The notes beneath the pieces are model-generated. The model made no database searches and had not been told where the DNA came from. It was given only the letters and a program-made list of their open reading frames with translations. The position numbers and the translations under genes were made by a program. Positions 26,621 through 35,148 of a DNA stretch of 64,000 nucleotides are shown piece by piece. Each line of letters opens with the position of its first letter. Within the stretch, counting starts at the first letter, position 1. Origin of the DNA: Gracilimonas sp. (GTDB taxonomy: Bacteria; Bacteroidota; Rhodothermia; Balneolales; Balneolaceae); assembly GCF_014762685.1 (NCBI RefSeq), contig NZ_JABURM010000006.1, positions 856,384-920,383 on the forward strand. Reading direction: 5' to 3'.

Positions 26621-27913
26621 CTACTGGAGGTTCGGACGTACAATAAATAAGCCGTTACTCATATCACTTACAATCACTAAACCACTGTCAAAAAAGGGAT
26701 AATTACTCCAGCTTCCATCGAATTTCCGGTTATCGTCCAGTGGAAATGTATCAAAAAACCCGACTTGTTCAAGAGAGTTTTGTTCAATATTACTGAGGCT
26801 AAAAATTTGCAAGCCGGAGGTATAATTAGATTGATACAGGTGGTTTTGCTTTACATATTGATTGTGATCAATGGACAAACTATTGCCCACACGAGTCCCC
26901 GACATGATTGGATTATCTAAGTCTTCAACATTCCAAATATAAGTGGTGGTATTGCCCTGGTCTAATTCATCACCGAGAAGAAAAAAGCGGTGATCTTCTG
27001 TCAGCCAACCCTGATGTGCATAGGTCCTGCCTTCGTAATCAGTTGCTGATATTTGTATAGTATTGTTTTTATCACTGACATTAACAATTTCCAGGTGGGT
27101 TTCACTTGAATTAAAGCAAACCTCATCTCCTTGATAATCCAAATCCGGTCCGCTGTATATTACACATTGGGTATCATGGACATATCCGCCTCCATTTCTC
27201 CCAACAGTAGAATCGGCGTGAAATCCTGCAAATACCGGTTCGGTTGGAGTAGTAATGTCAATAATATGTAAGCCACCCCCAAAGGTGTTTGACCCTACTA
27301 CATAAGCAAACCCGGTGGCTTCATTGATTGCTATATTATGTGCATTATCGAACTCTGAATAGTGAGCATCTTCTTCAAAACTCACGGGAGGTGATTCTAC
27401 ATTTCTGAGTTTGGCCAAGCTAAATACCTGAAGTCCGTGCGGCTGATTATCGCTAACGATAAATGCATGATTATTAAATGTTTTAATATCTCTCCAGGCT
27501 GATTCTCCCTTTCCTTCTTCATCATGGAGGGCCTTGAATTTTTTTGCGGATGATGAAGGGTTCAAAGTCTCCTTTAGAACCCCAAGTATAACCGGGTTTT
27601 CCGGTTCAGAAATATCCACAAACGAAACACCGTTAGTCATGCCAACCAAGGCGTATTCTTTTTCGGTTTGGGGGTCAGTCCAACCCCAGATGTCATTAAG
27701 GGAAACTTCACCGGTATTTCCACTTAATTCTTCAATAGAAAGGTGGGCAAAAAGGTCAACGTTCTCACAGGTAAAGTCTTTGGATGTTCCTTTTTTACAG
27801 GGGAAGGGAGCATCAGATTCATGTCCATTATTCGAATCAGATAATCCACAAGAAAGTGTAAATGCAAGGACAAAGACTATGAATGTTACTATCGGTAATT
27901 TTGAAGAAGACAT
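26621..27913 (-). CDS. Choice-of-anchor B lipoprotein with LVIVD repeats
   Basis: 430 residues. The signal ends in lipobox TLSC (Cys22), so the protein is probably lipid-anchored. The body holds beta-propeller-like LVIVD repeats: YALVGMTNGVSFVDISEPENPVILGVL, HAFIVSDNQPHGLQVFSLAKL, AYVVGSNTFGGGLHIIDITTPTEPVFAG, HLYQSNYTSGLQIFSLSNI, LVIVSDMSNGLFIVRP. That composition is the choice-of-anchor-B family, exported proteins with no established activity. A calcium-binding or adhesion role is sometimes proposed, but nothing here settles it. It is transcribed alone, divergent from the TIGR03546 gene. Confidence 0.87.
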   Translation of the reverse strand: MSSSKLPIVTFIVFVLAFTLSCGLSDSNNGHESDAPFPCKKGTSKDFTCENVDLFAHLSIEELSGNTGEVSLNDIWGWTDPQTEKEYALVGMTNGVSFVDISEPENPVILGVLKETLNPSSSAKKFKALHDEEGKGESAWRDIKTFNNHAFIVSDNQPHGLQVFSLAKLRNVESPPVSFEEDAHYSEFDNAHNIAINEATGFAYVVGSNTFGGGLHIIDITTPTEPVFAGFHADSTVGRNGGGYVHDTQCVIYSGPDLDYQGDEVCFNSSETHLEIVNVSDKNNTIQISATDYEGRTYAHQGWLTEDHRFFLLGDELDQGNTTTYIWNVEDLDNPIMSGTRVGNSLSIDHNQYVKQNHLYQSNYTSGLQIFSLSNIEQNSLEQVGFFDTFPLDDNRKFDGSWSNYPFFDSGLVIVSDMSNGLFIVRPNLQ

Positions 27914-28093
27914 CCTTTAAAAATAAATTTTCTTTTAATGATCGAAATATAATTGATGAATGTTCTAAAACATAAATAAAACTTGTGGCTGGTATCAGAA
28001 ACAAATTTATAATATAGTTTTATAGGCTAGAGAAGCTTTTAACTTCAATTTAAAGTAAATTTATTACCTAACTAACAAAAAACAAGGATATAT

Positions 28094-28618
28094 ATGTTCT
28101 TGATTATGCGATATTTTGCCAAGCTGGTAAAGGCGCTGGCCTCGGAAGCTTCTCCATCCCAAATTGCAGGGGGCATTATTTTGGGGATGATTATTGGACT
28201 TACTCCCTTTTTCTCGTTTCATAATCTGTTTATAATAACTTTGATTCTGATTTTAAAAGTAAATATCGGGATGGCTTTGCTTGCATTCCTGGTGTTTAGC
28301 GGTGTAGCCTTTTTAGCAGATCCTCTTTTTCACAATTTCGGAATTTGGCTGCTTGAATTGGAAAGCATGCAGCAAACATGGACAAATATGTATAATAATG
28401 AGTGGTGGGCACTGACAAAGTTTTATAATACGGTGGTTATAGGGAGTTTTGTAACTGCCTTGGTATTGTGTATCCCTGCATTTCCGTTATTAAAGTACGG
28501 TGTGGTTCAGTATCGAAAACATATACATGCCAGAATACAAAAGTGGAAATTGGTGCAAGCTTTTAAATCCACAAGGTTTTATTCCATTTATCAGACAGTA
28601 AGCAGAGTGAGGGGATAA
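28094..28618 (+). CDS. TIGR03546/DUF2062-like membrane protein
   Basis: 174 residues with three or four hydrophobic segments. The DUF2062-like core is visible: ASPSQIAGGIILGMIIGLTPFFSFHNLFIITLILILKVNIGMALLAFLVFSGVAFLADPLFHNFGIWLL. An AAGGA sequence at 28084-28088 lies 5 nt before ATG 28094 and supports this start. It ends 4 bp before the next gene, whose product belongs to TIGR03545; the two families are typically encoded side by side in this order, so they form a translationally linked pair. The function of the pair is unknown. Confidence 0.85.
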   Translation: MFLIMRYFAKLVKALASEASPSQIAGGIILGMIIGLTPFFSFHNLFIITLILILKVNIGMALLAFLVFSGVAFLADPLFHNFGIWLLELESMQQTWTNMYNNEWWALTKFYNTVVIGSFVTALVLCIPAFPLLKYGVVQYRKHIHARIQKWKLVQAFKSTRFYSIYQTVSRVRG

Positions 28619-28622
28619 GGTC

Positions 28623-30473
28623 ATGAGAATTGGAGGAATTATAACGGTTTTAATATTAATAGGAATGGGGTTTGTGGTCACTTTATTCATTACTGATGAA
28701 TGGGTTGAAAACAAGATAGAATATGAGGGGAGTGTTTTAAATGAAGCTAAAGTAGAAATTGATGGCTTTAATTTTAGCTTTTTCAACCTGCATATGAAAT
28801 GGGATCGGCTTCAGGTTACTAATCGCAATAATACCATGGAGAATACTTTTGAAACCGGTGAAACGGAATTTAAAATGCAATTTTGGCCATTAATATTGAA
28901 GAATAAGGTAATTGTAGAAAATGTGAAATTGACCGGATTTCAGCTAGCTACAGAACGCGAAACAGATGGCTATTTTGAAATGCCGGTAGATGAGGCCGGT
29001 GATCCCGTAGAGCCAGGATTTTTGAATTCTGTTGTGAAGCAGGTAACCAATGAAGCTCAGAAAAATGCTGAGGTTAGATTTACTGATGCCCGGGATGACC
29101 TGAATGTGGACAGCCTGATGGCAAAAGTAAATATTCAGTCGGTGGGAAAAATTGATTCATTGCGAAATGGAATACAGACAACCTACTCCAAGTGGGACAG
29201 CACTTTCAACAATACTTCTATTGAATCAGAGGTAGCAATTATTCAAAATACCGTAGAGTCAATCAACGTAAAGGAAATTAAAGATCCCAAAAAAGCTGTA
29301 GAAGCCATTGAAAGAGTGAAGAAGCTTCGCAAGCAAGTAGATTCTTTGAAGACAAGAACTGATAATCTAAAAAGTGATTTTGATCAGGATTACGGAGGTG
29401 TACGGTATAATTTAGGCCAGGTGGATAATTGGATTCAGGATGATTATCAACGTGCTTTGAGCATGGCAAAACTTCCCAATTTGAGCGCTCAAAATATTGG
29501 GAAAGCACTATTTGGGCAGAACTTGTTAGGCGATTATGCAGCTTACCTTGAATACGTAGCAATTGCCCGGGAATATGGCAGCAGACTGATCGGTGAAGAA
29601 GATGAGGATGAAATACCGCGGTATGAGGGGGTGGATTATGAATTCTCCGACAAATACGACTTGCCGGGATTTTGGTTTAAGAATATTGAATTGTCAGGCA
29701 GGACAAAATCGGATATTGGCATTTCCGGTAATGTGACGAATATTAGCAGTAATCAGGAGAAAGCGGGCTTTCCCATACTTTTTGAGATACAGGGAGAAAA
29801 TGAAAATCAGGTTTCGTTAAGCTTGGATGGAGAATTTAATTATTTGGAAGAAACCCCTCTGGAAAGTTTTACGTTTAACTACGCTGGTTTTACGCTTTCT
29901 AAAGCACGGTTATCGGGATCTGATTTGTTGCCGTACGAGTTAAAATCAGGGAAAGGAGATGTAAATGTGGAGATGAATATCATCGGTAAGCGATTTGACA
30001 GCCGTATAGATTATCTGGTGAATGGAATTAGTTTCGATTTTGCCGCGGTCGGCCAGCCTGAAAATCGGTTGGAATCTCTGATTCGTGATGCTATTGCGAG
30101 CACAGACAATATTGAAGTGGCAGCACTGATTGATAATTTAGAAGGCCCGTTGAGGGTTCGAGTGCGCTCTAATCTGGATGATTTGTTCATGAATGCACTT
30201 CGGCAAACAGTAAGTCAGGAAGTAGAAAACGCGAAGCGTAAAATTGAAGCTGAAGTTCAAAAACAGGTAGAGGGTAAAAAAGAACAACTGGCCGACTTTA
30301 AAGCCGGGAAAGAGGCAGAAATCCGTCAGCGTTATGGAGAGCTGCAAGCAAAAGTGAATGAACAAATTGAACAGGTTGAACAAAAAAGAGAAGAACTTGA
30401 AGCCAAAAAGAAAGAACTGGAACAGGCTCTGAAAGATAAAATTAAAAACCGCATCGGCATTGATTACAGATAA
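28623..30473 (+). CDS. TIGR03545 family protein, AsmA-like membrane-anchored protein with coiled coil
   Basis: 616 residues. A single N-terminal membrane helix (about 5-25) is followed by a segment like AsmA/DUF748 proteins (VEIDGFNFSFFNLHMKWDRLQVTN, then NKVIVENVKLTGFQLATE). A long middle region of helices follows, then a second beta-rich section. The C-terminal coiled coil has dense Glu/Lys/Gln heptads (about 545-610). An RBS-like GGATAAGG overlaps the upstream stop codon, only 4 bp separating the genes. AsmA-like proteins are implicated in lipid transport between membranes; applying that here is inference. Its partner is the TIGR03546 protein. Confidence 0.83.
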   Translation: MRIGGIITVLILIGMGFVVTLFITDEWVENKIEYEGSVLNEAKVEIDGFNFSFFNLHMKWDRLQVTNRNNTMENTFETGETEFKMQFWPLILKNKVIVENVKLTGFQLATERETDGYFEMPVDEAGDPVEPGFLNSVVKQVTNEAQKNAEVRFTDARDDLNVDSLMAKVNIQSVGKIDSLRNGIQTTYSKWDSTFNNTSIESEVAIIQNTVESINVKEIKDPKKAVEAIERVKKLRKQVDSLKTRTDNLKSDFDQDYGGVRYNLGQVDNWIQDDYQRALSMAKLPNLSAQNIGKALFGQNLLGDYAAYLEYVAIAREYGSRLIGEEDEDEIPRYEGVDYEFSDKYDLPGFWFKNIELSGRTKSDIGISGNVTNISSNQEKAGFPILFEIQGENENQVSLSLDGEFNYLEETPLESFTFNYAGFTLSKARLSGSDLLPYELKSGKGDVNVEMNIIGKRFDSRIDYLVNGISFDFAAVGQPENRLESLIRDAIASTDNIEVAALIDNLEGPLRVRVRSNLDDLFMNALRQTVSQEVENAKRKIEAEVQKQVEGKKEQLADFKAGKEAEIRQRYGELQAKVNEQIEQVEQKREELEAKKKELEQALKDKIKNRIGIDYR

Positions 30474-30500
30474 ATCACTAATGTAAATGTTGAATGATTG

Positions 30501-31169
30501 TCAATTCAGCATTTCCTGAATATGCTTAATCTCGTCTTCGTTCACAAGATGGCCCATGCCGGGATATAGTTTTTTGGTAACATTTGCATTTAGCTTGGTA
30601 AAGACTTCTTCAGATTTGTTTACCCGTTCTTTTGGAATATGAGGATCTGCATCGCTGCAGCCCATGAAGATTGGAGTTTCTTTGAGGTCCCCTTCATATT
30701 CTTCCGAATGAACTTCCGGGCCATTTCCAATCATTCCACCACTCAAAGCAATTAATCCGCCATACTTTGCAGGATGCCTTGCAACATACTCAGAGGCTAA
30801 ACAAGCACCCTGTGAAAACCCTAAAAAGTAGATCTGCCCTTCAGAAAATCCACCAGATTTCAGGTCTTGAACGATGTCGTAGATCTTCTGCAGGCCTGAA
30901 GAAAGTCCGGGCTGATTTTGCTCAGAAGGAGCCATAAATGAATAGGGGTACCATGTATTGCCACTGGCTTGTGGAGCCCTTAAGGTGAGTTTCTTGCCAG
31001 TCTCAAATTCATTGGCAAGCTGAATGATGCTTGGTGCGGTTGCACCTCGCCCGTGGATCATGATCATGGCTGCATCACCCTCTGATGCCGGAACGCCCCC
31101 TTCCGCAATTTGTGTGGGTTGATGCGGGCCTTTGAAATTGGTGTTTTTTTGTACTCGGAATAAGCTCAT
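30501..31169 (-). CDS. Phospholipase/carboxylesterase family alpha/beta hydrolase (MhqD-like)
   Basis: 222 residues from the start chosen here. The PF02230 pattern is clear: AAMIMIHGRGATAPSIIQLANEF (oxyanion loop), LRAPQASGNTWYPYSF, IYFLGFSQGACLASEYVARHP with the nucleophile Ser in GFSQGA, IFMGCSDADPHIP with the catalytic Asp, and GMGHLVNEDE with the His. The frame is open to 31223, but its first codons would lie inside a palindromic repeat (31210-31241), so ATG 31169 (MSLFRVQ) is preferred. The ring-cleaving dioxygenase gene lies directly upstream on the same strand; the same pair occurs as mhqD/mhqO, induced by quinones in Bacillus. Confidence 0.87.
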   Translation of the reverse strand: MSLFRVQKNTNFKGPHQPTQIAEGGVPASEGDAAMIMIHGRGATAPSIIQLANEFETGKKLTLRAPQASGNTWYPYSFMAPSEQNQPGLSSGLQKIYDIVQDLKSGGFSEGQIYFLGFSQGACLASEYVARHPAKYGGLIALSGGMIGNGPEVHSEEYEGDLKETPIFMGCSDADPHIPKERVNKSEEVFTKLNANVTKKLYPGMGHLVNEDEIKHIQEMLN

Positions 31170-31209
31170 GGAAATAATTTGTGTAGAATTAAATTTTGTC
31201 ATTTTAAAA

Positions 31210-31241
31210 ACGTAGGGACACAAGATTTTGTGTCCCTACGT
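31210..31241. repeat. REP-like palindrome, copy 2
   Basis: ACGTAGGGACACAA (31210-31223), loop GATT, TTGTGTCCCTACGT (31228-31241): a perfect 14-bp stem. It sits between the dioxygenase and the esterase genes on the minus strand, where its hairpin would lie within any shared transcript. Confidence 0.85.
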
Positions 31242-31261
31242 GGTCAAAATTAAATTAGATT

Positions 31262-32203
31262 TTAGGCTTTAGTAGCTACCTTAATTTCCGGCAGAATCTG
31301 TTCGATTTGATCTCTTTTAGATTCCAGCCAGGGCGGTAAAATCAAATGTTCACCCAGCTCTTCGAATTCTTCATCAACCGTGTATCCGGGATCATCCGAA
31401 GCCATTTCAAATAGAACACCTGCGGGAATACGGTAATAAACGGAATTGAACCAATGGCGGTCTATAATTTGTGTAGGTTGTAATCCTTTTTTCCCAACCT
31501 TTTGCCGAAGCTGTTCCAGCTCTTCTTCGTTTTCGGCACGGTAGGCGATGTGATGTACAATACCCCTTCCGTTTTTGCCATATTCAGGTTTGTCCGATAT
31601 TTCAATAATGATATTTCGGCCAATGGGTGCTTCGGTTTGATAGAGAGTTTGATTGCCTTCTGCGGCGGCTTCTTCAAAATCAAAAAGATCACCAAGCAGC
31701 ATTCCGGTATGTTGCTTCTCTGTCAGCAGCATTCGGGCTCCCCAAAATCCTTGTATGGTATGCTCGGCCGGGACAATATAATTTACGTTCTCTACTTTCG
31801 GTTTGGCTTCACCTTCAAAAACAATGTCCAGTTCTAAACCATCCGGATCTTTAAACCGTAAAGCTTTTCGCCCAAATACTTCTGTTACCTCATATTGGAT
31901 ATCATTTTCACTCAGGCGCACCTCCCAGTAATCTTTCGAACTTTCGGGAACTTGCAACCCCACGTTTACTACTTCACCTACTCCGGCCTCTCCTTTCACA
32001 GCATTGGGCCAGGGGAAAAAAGTGAGGCTGGATCCCGGCTCTCCAGACTGATTTCCATAAAACAGATGGTAGGTTCCGGGATCATCCTGATTGACAGACT
32101 TTTTAACCAGTCTCATCCCCAGAATTTGAGTATAAAATTCGGCATTACGTTGAGCATCTCCAGCCAAAGCTGTTATGTGATGTATTCCTTTGTGATGTGT
32201 CAT
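31262..32203 (-). CDS. Ring-cleaving dioxygenase, two-module VOC family (MhqO-like)
   Basis: 313 residues with two vicinal-oxygen-chelate modules. Module 1 starts KGIHHITALAGDAQRNAEFYTQILGMRLVKKSVNQDD and continues to the metal-site region of YHLFYGNQSGEPGSSLTFFPWP. Module 2 contains RGIVHHIAYRAENEEELEQLRQKV and ends GVLFEMASDDPGYTVDEE, with His and Glu ligands expected for an iron centre. This is the MhqO/LinE-like family acting on hydroquinones and related aromatics. It lies 92 bp upstream of the MhqD-like esterase on the same strand. No MhqR-like MarR repressor adjoins it. A detoxification role is inferred from the family pairing. Confidence 0.88.
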   Translation of the reverse strand: MTHHKGIHHITALAGDAQRNAEFYTQILGMRLVKKSVNQDDPGTYHLFYGNQSGEPGSSLTFFPWPNAVKGEAGVGEVVNVGLQVPESSKDYWEVRLSENDIQYEVTEVFGRKALRFKDPDGLELDIVFEGEAKPKVENVNYIVPAEHTIQGFWGARMLLTEKQHTGMLLGDLFDFEEAAAEGNQTLYQTEAPIGRNIIIEISDKPEYGKNGRGIVHHIAYRAENEEELEQLRQKVGKKGLQPTQIIDRHWFNSVYYRIPAGVLFEMASDDPGYTVDEEFEELGEHLILPPWLESKRDQIEQILPEIKVATKA

Positions 32204-32423
32204 AGTTCAATTTTTTGATTCACTTCTTTAACCAAAAGATACAGAAATTCATTCAATAGTTTAACATTAAACTAATTTGTTCTTTCTATTATCAGTATAG
32301 AGGGTATATCATCATTGATAAATCTACTCAATTGAAAACCATTAATAATAAAGGAACATAAAGAGCGGATTATTTTTTAATCATTATGAAGTAAATATTT
32401 AGCAACCTTAAATAGTTAGAATT

Positions 32424-32909
32424 ATGGACTTAATAGCACAGTCATACATATTACTGGATGTAAGTATAGCCCTTGCTTTAGGAGGTATTTTAGGGCTCGA
32501 GCGAGAATGGAAACAAAAACCGGCGGGGTTGAGGACCAATATGATTATAGCAGGATCGGCTGCTTTATTGGTTTCTCTGGGTCGAGTAGTAGTTACGGAT
32601 TTTGGTCAATTAGCAGCCAGCGAAAGTTATGGTGTGGACCCAATCAGGATGCTTCACGCAGTTATTGTGGGGGTTAGTTTTATTGGTGCAGGAACTATAC
32701 TGAAAAGTACTTCCAAAACCATGGTTCGATATCTTACCACTTCTGCCACCATTTTAATGGCGGCAGGAATCGGAATCAGCATTGCTTTGAAGCAGTATTT
32801 GCTGGGAACCGGAGCTACACTAATACTGGTGATAATTAATTTTCTGTTTACAAAACTAAATAGATATATCTACCAAATTTCAAGCTATGAAAATCCTTAC
32901 AACCAATAG
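32424..32909 (+). CDS. MgtC/SapB family membrane protein
   Basis: 161 residues. The family motif is plain: DVSIALALGGILGLEREWKQKPAGLRTNMIIAGSAALLVSLGR, with the conserved GLERE and AGLRT. A second segment MLHAVIVGVSFIGAGTILKSTSKTMVRYLTTSATILMAAGIGISIAL contains the GIGFLGAG-like stretch. About five membrane helices are visible. It is a short form without the cytoplasmic ACT-like tail of Salmonella MgtC. Relatives are linked to magnesium limitation and to control of the F-ATPase, but this subgroup is poorly characterised. The 220-bp gap upstream is AT-rich and shows no recognisable riboswitch. Confidence 0.88.
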   Translation: MDLIAQSYILLDVSIALALGGILGLEREWKQKPAGLRTNMIIAGSAALLVSLGRVVVTDFGQLAASESYGVDPIRMLHAVIVGVSFIGAGTILKSTSKTMVRYLTTSATILMAAGIGISIALKQYLLGTGATLILVIINFLFTKLNRYIYQISSYENPYNQ

Positions 32910-33015
32910 GATGTGAAGTTCGGGAGTAAGTTTCCGAACTGGTATTCAGAAAATACTTGAATCAAATTGAGAAAGCTTCTTTCTTGGGAAAAATACATTA
33001 ACATCATTTTTTGCT

Positions 33016-33516
33016 ATGAAAGAAGATAAGCGGATAAGGGATGTATTGGACCTTATTGACCCTCCCAAAGGATTTACCCCATGGCATGGCGGACCTACCC
33101 TGATGGGGTGTCTCAGGGGAGTTGAGACAGAACAAGCTGCCTGGAGGGTCACTCCGGAAAGAAATTCTATATGGGATTTAGTGTTACATATGGCTTACTG
33201 GAAATATGTGATCATTCGGAAATTGAACCCCGACTATCCTAAAGGTTTTGAACGAAGTCCCGCCAACTTTCCCGAAATCCCGGAAACTCCTTCTGAGAAA
33301 GACTGGAAAACAGATAAAATGCTACTTCAGAAAACACATGAAAAACTGATCCGGGAAATCAAAAAATTTCCTGCTGAAAAGCTGGATGAACCATGCCCAA
33401 CAAAGAAAGGATGGACCTATGCACAATTAATAACCGGGATTGCTGCTCATGATACCTATCACATTGGGCAAATACAGGTGTTGAAACGGTTGTATGAAGA
33501 AATGATAGGAGAATAG
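33016..33516 (+). CDS. DinB-family (YfiT-like) metal-binding protein
   Basis: 166 residues forming a four-helix-bundle fold of the DinB/YfiT type. A metal-binding histidine is in WDLVLHMAYWKYV, and a His pair lies in the last helix (GIAAHDTYHIGQIQVLKRL), as expected for the 3-His site. These proteins bind Zn or Ni; some act as bacillithiol- or glutathione-type transferases, others as DNA-damage-induced proteins of unknown activity. It is followed by the RraB-like gene 18 bp downstream. Confidence 0.85.
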   Translation: MKEDKRIRDVLDLIDPPKGFTPWHGGPTLMGCLRGVETEQAAWRVTPERNSIWDLVLHMAYWKYVIIRKLNPDYPKGFERSPANFPEIPETPSEKDWKTDKMLLQKTHEKLIREIKKFPAEKLDEPCPTKKGWTYAQLITGIAAHDTYHIGQIQVLKRLYEEMIGE

Positions 33517-33534
33517 AGAGAACACTTATAAATT

Positions 33535-33852
33535 ATGTCAAGGCCAAAAAAAATAGATGCAAAAGTAGTAGAAAATATTATTCGGTTCGGCGGTGATATT
33601 GAAAAAGAGCGTCCGGTCGATTTTTTCTTTTACTTTCCAACTGAATATGCTGCAACCCAAGTTGAAGTGAAATTGATAAATCTTGGGTTTAATACAAATG
33701 TTAATTACTTCAATCCGAATGAAAAATGGTCATTAACCGCAAATAAGAAAATGCAAGTAAGTACTGAAAGAATATATGAAATAAGCCTTTGGTTTGAGAA
33801 AATTGCTGAAGAGGAAGGAGGAGAATATGATGGATGGGGTGCTCCAATTTGA
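33535..33852 (+). CDS. RraB-family (RNase E inhibitor-like) protein
   Basis: 105 residues. The pattern matches PF06877: DFFFYFPTEYAATQVEVKLINLGFNTNVNYF, then ISLWFEKIAEEEGGEYDGWGAPI, where GGEYDGWG is the family's C-terminal signature. In E. coli RraB binds RNase E and inhibits it. Proteins of this family in other phyla often lack that partner, so here only the fold is safe. It starts 18 bp after the DinB-like gene and is likely co-transcribed. Confidence 0.82.
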   Translation: MSRPKKIDAKVVENIIRFGGDIEKERPVDFFFYFPTEYAATQVEVKLINLGFNTNVNYFNPNEKWSLTANKKMQVSTERIYEISLWFEKIAEEEGGEYDGWGAPI

Positions 33853-33864
33853 TTCCAATCTTTG

Positions 33865-33872
33865 TACCTTTG
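33865..33872 (+). promoter_or_regulatory. Possible -7 promoter element before the M48 peptidase gene
   Basis: TACCTTTG fits the Bacteroidota TAnnTTTG consensus and lies 33 bp before the M48 start codon. A -33 element at the expected spacing was not seen, so support is partial. Confidence 0.35.
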
Positions 33873-33905
33873 ATTGCAAAATAATGCCATTCACAAAATA
33901 GACGC

Positions 33906-35138
33906 ATGAACATCTACGCCATCATCATCCTGGTAACTATTGCCATCGACTTTATTCTCGACCTCACTTCCAACTACCTCAACCTCAAATCCCTCACCAA
34001 AGAATTGCCGGATGAATTTGAAGGAGTTTATGATGAGGACACTTATGCCAAATCCCAGGAATACACCAAGGTTCGAACAAAATTTGGATTTCTCACCGGT
34101 GGATTTGATTTAGTTCTTGTCTTGGGATTCTGGTTTTCCGGTGGATTCAACTGGCTGGATCAAATAGTTCGGGCCTGGGGCTACGGCGAGTTGGTGACCG
34201 GACTGATTTACATCGGGATTTTATTATTGGCCAAGACCATTATTACACTTCCATTCAGTATTTATTCTACTTTTGTAATTGAAGAACGCTTTGGTTTCAA
34301 TAAAACCACGCCCAAAACTTTTGTATTGGATATGGTGAAGGGATTGGGATTGGGTCTTGCCATCGGAACTCCTTTGCTGGCCGGAATCCTCTGGTTTTTC
34401 ATGTATGCGGGAGATTTAGCCTGGCTGTATGCCTGGGGAGTTGTGACGGCGTTTACACTTATCATGCAGTACGTAGCACCAACATGGATTATGCCCCTTT
34501 TTAACAAATTCACACCTCTCGAAGAAGGTGAATTGCGAACGGCCATTGAAAACTATACCGAGAAGGTAGACTTTCCGCTTCAGGGTTTGTTTGTAATTGA
34601 CGGCTCCAAACGTTCCAGCAAATCGAATGCTTTTTTTACAGGATTTGGAAAAAATAAAAGAGTGGCTTTGTATGATACGCTGATTGAAAATCATACCAAT
34701 GATGAATTGGTAGCGGTGTTGGCCCATGAAATTGGCCACTACAAAAAGAAGCATATTATCAAAGGCATGTTAACCAGTATTGTGCAAACCGGGGTAATGT
34801 TTTTTCTGCTCTCTGTTTTTCTCCATGCAGAAGGATTATTTGAAGCATTCTATATGGAGCAAATGTCGGTATATGCCGGGCTTATTTTCTTTGGAATGCT
34901 GTATGCCCCTATTGATATGATTTTGTCGGTATTCATGCAGATCATTTCTCGTAAGCATGAATTTGAAGCTGATCATTTTGCTGCTGAAACAACCGGCGAG
35001 CCGGAGGATATGATTTCGACATTAAAGAAACTCTCCAAAGATAATTTATCGAATCTGACTCCGCATTGGTTTTATGTATTTTTAAACTATTCTCATCCTC
35101 CGGTATTGGAGCGGATAAGGGCAATACGAAAAAACTAA
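33906..35138 (+). CDS. M48-family membrane metalloprotease (Ste24/CAAX-protease-1-like)
   Basis: 410 residues with about six membrane helices. The zinc motif HEIGH lies at 274-278 in VLAHEIGHYKKKHIIKGML, the third ligand in RKHEFEADHFAAE, and the C-terminus has TPHWFYVFLNYSHPPVLERIRAI, which are all Ste24 features. The N-terminus contains NYLNLKSLTKELPDEFEGVYDEDTY, also typical of Ste24. In eukaryotes Ste24 processes prenylated proteins; in bacteria the family seems to act in membrane-protein quality control. Translation starts at ATG 33906, and the sigma-factor gene follows after 10 bp, suggesting co-transcription. Confidence 0.93.
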   Translation: MNIYAIIILVTIAIDFILDLTSNYLNLKSLTKELPDEFEGVYDEDTYAKSQEYTKVRTKFGFLTGGFDLVLVLGFWFSGGFNWLDQIVRAWGYGELVTGLIYIGILLLAKTIITLPFSIYSTFVIEERFGFNKTTPKTFVLDMVKGLGLGLAIGTPLLAGILWFFMYAGDLAWLYAWGVVTAFTLIMQYVAPTWIMPLFNKFTPLEEGELRTAIENYTEKVDFPLQGLFVIDGSKRSSKSNAFFTGFGKNKRVALYDTLIENHTNDELVAVLAHEIGHYKKKHIIKGMLTSIVQTGVMFFLLSVFLHAEGLFEAFYMEQMSVYAGLIFFGMLYAPIDMILSVFMQIISRKHEFEADHFAAETTGEPEDMISTLKKLSKDNLSNLTPHWFYVFLNYSHPPVLERIRAIRKN

Positions 35139-35148
35139 TTTGTTGATA

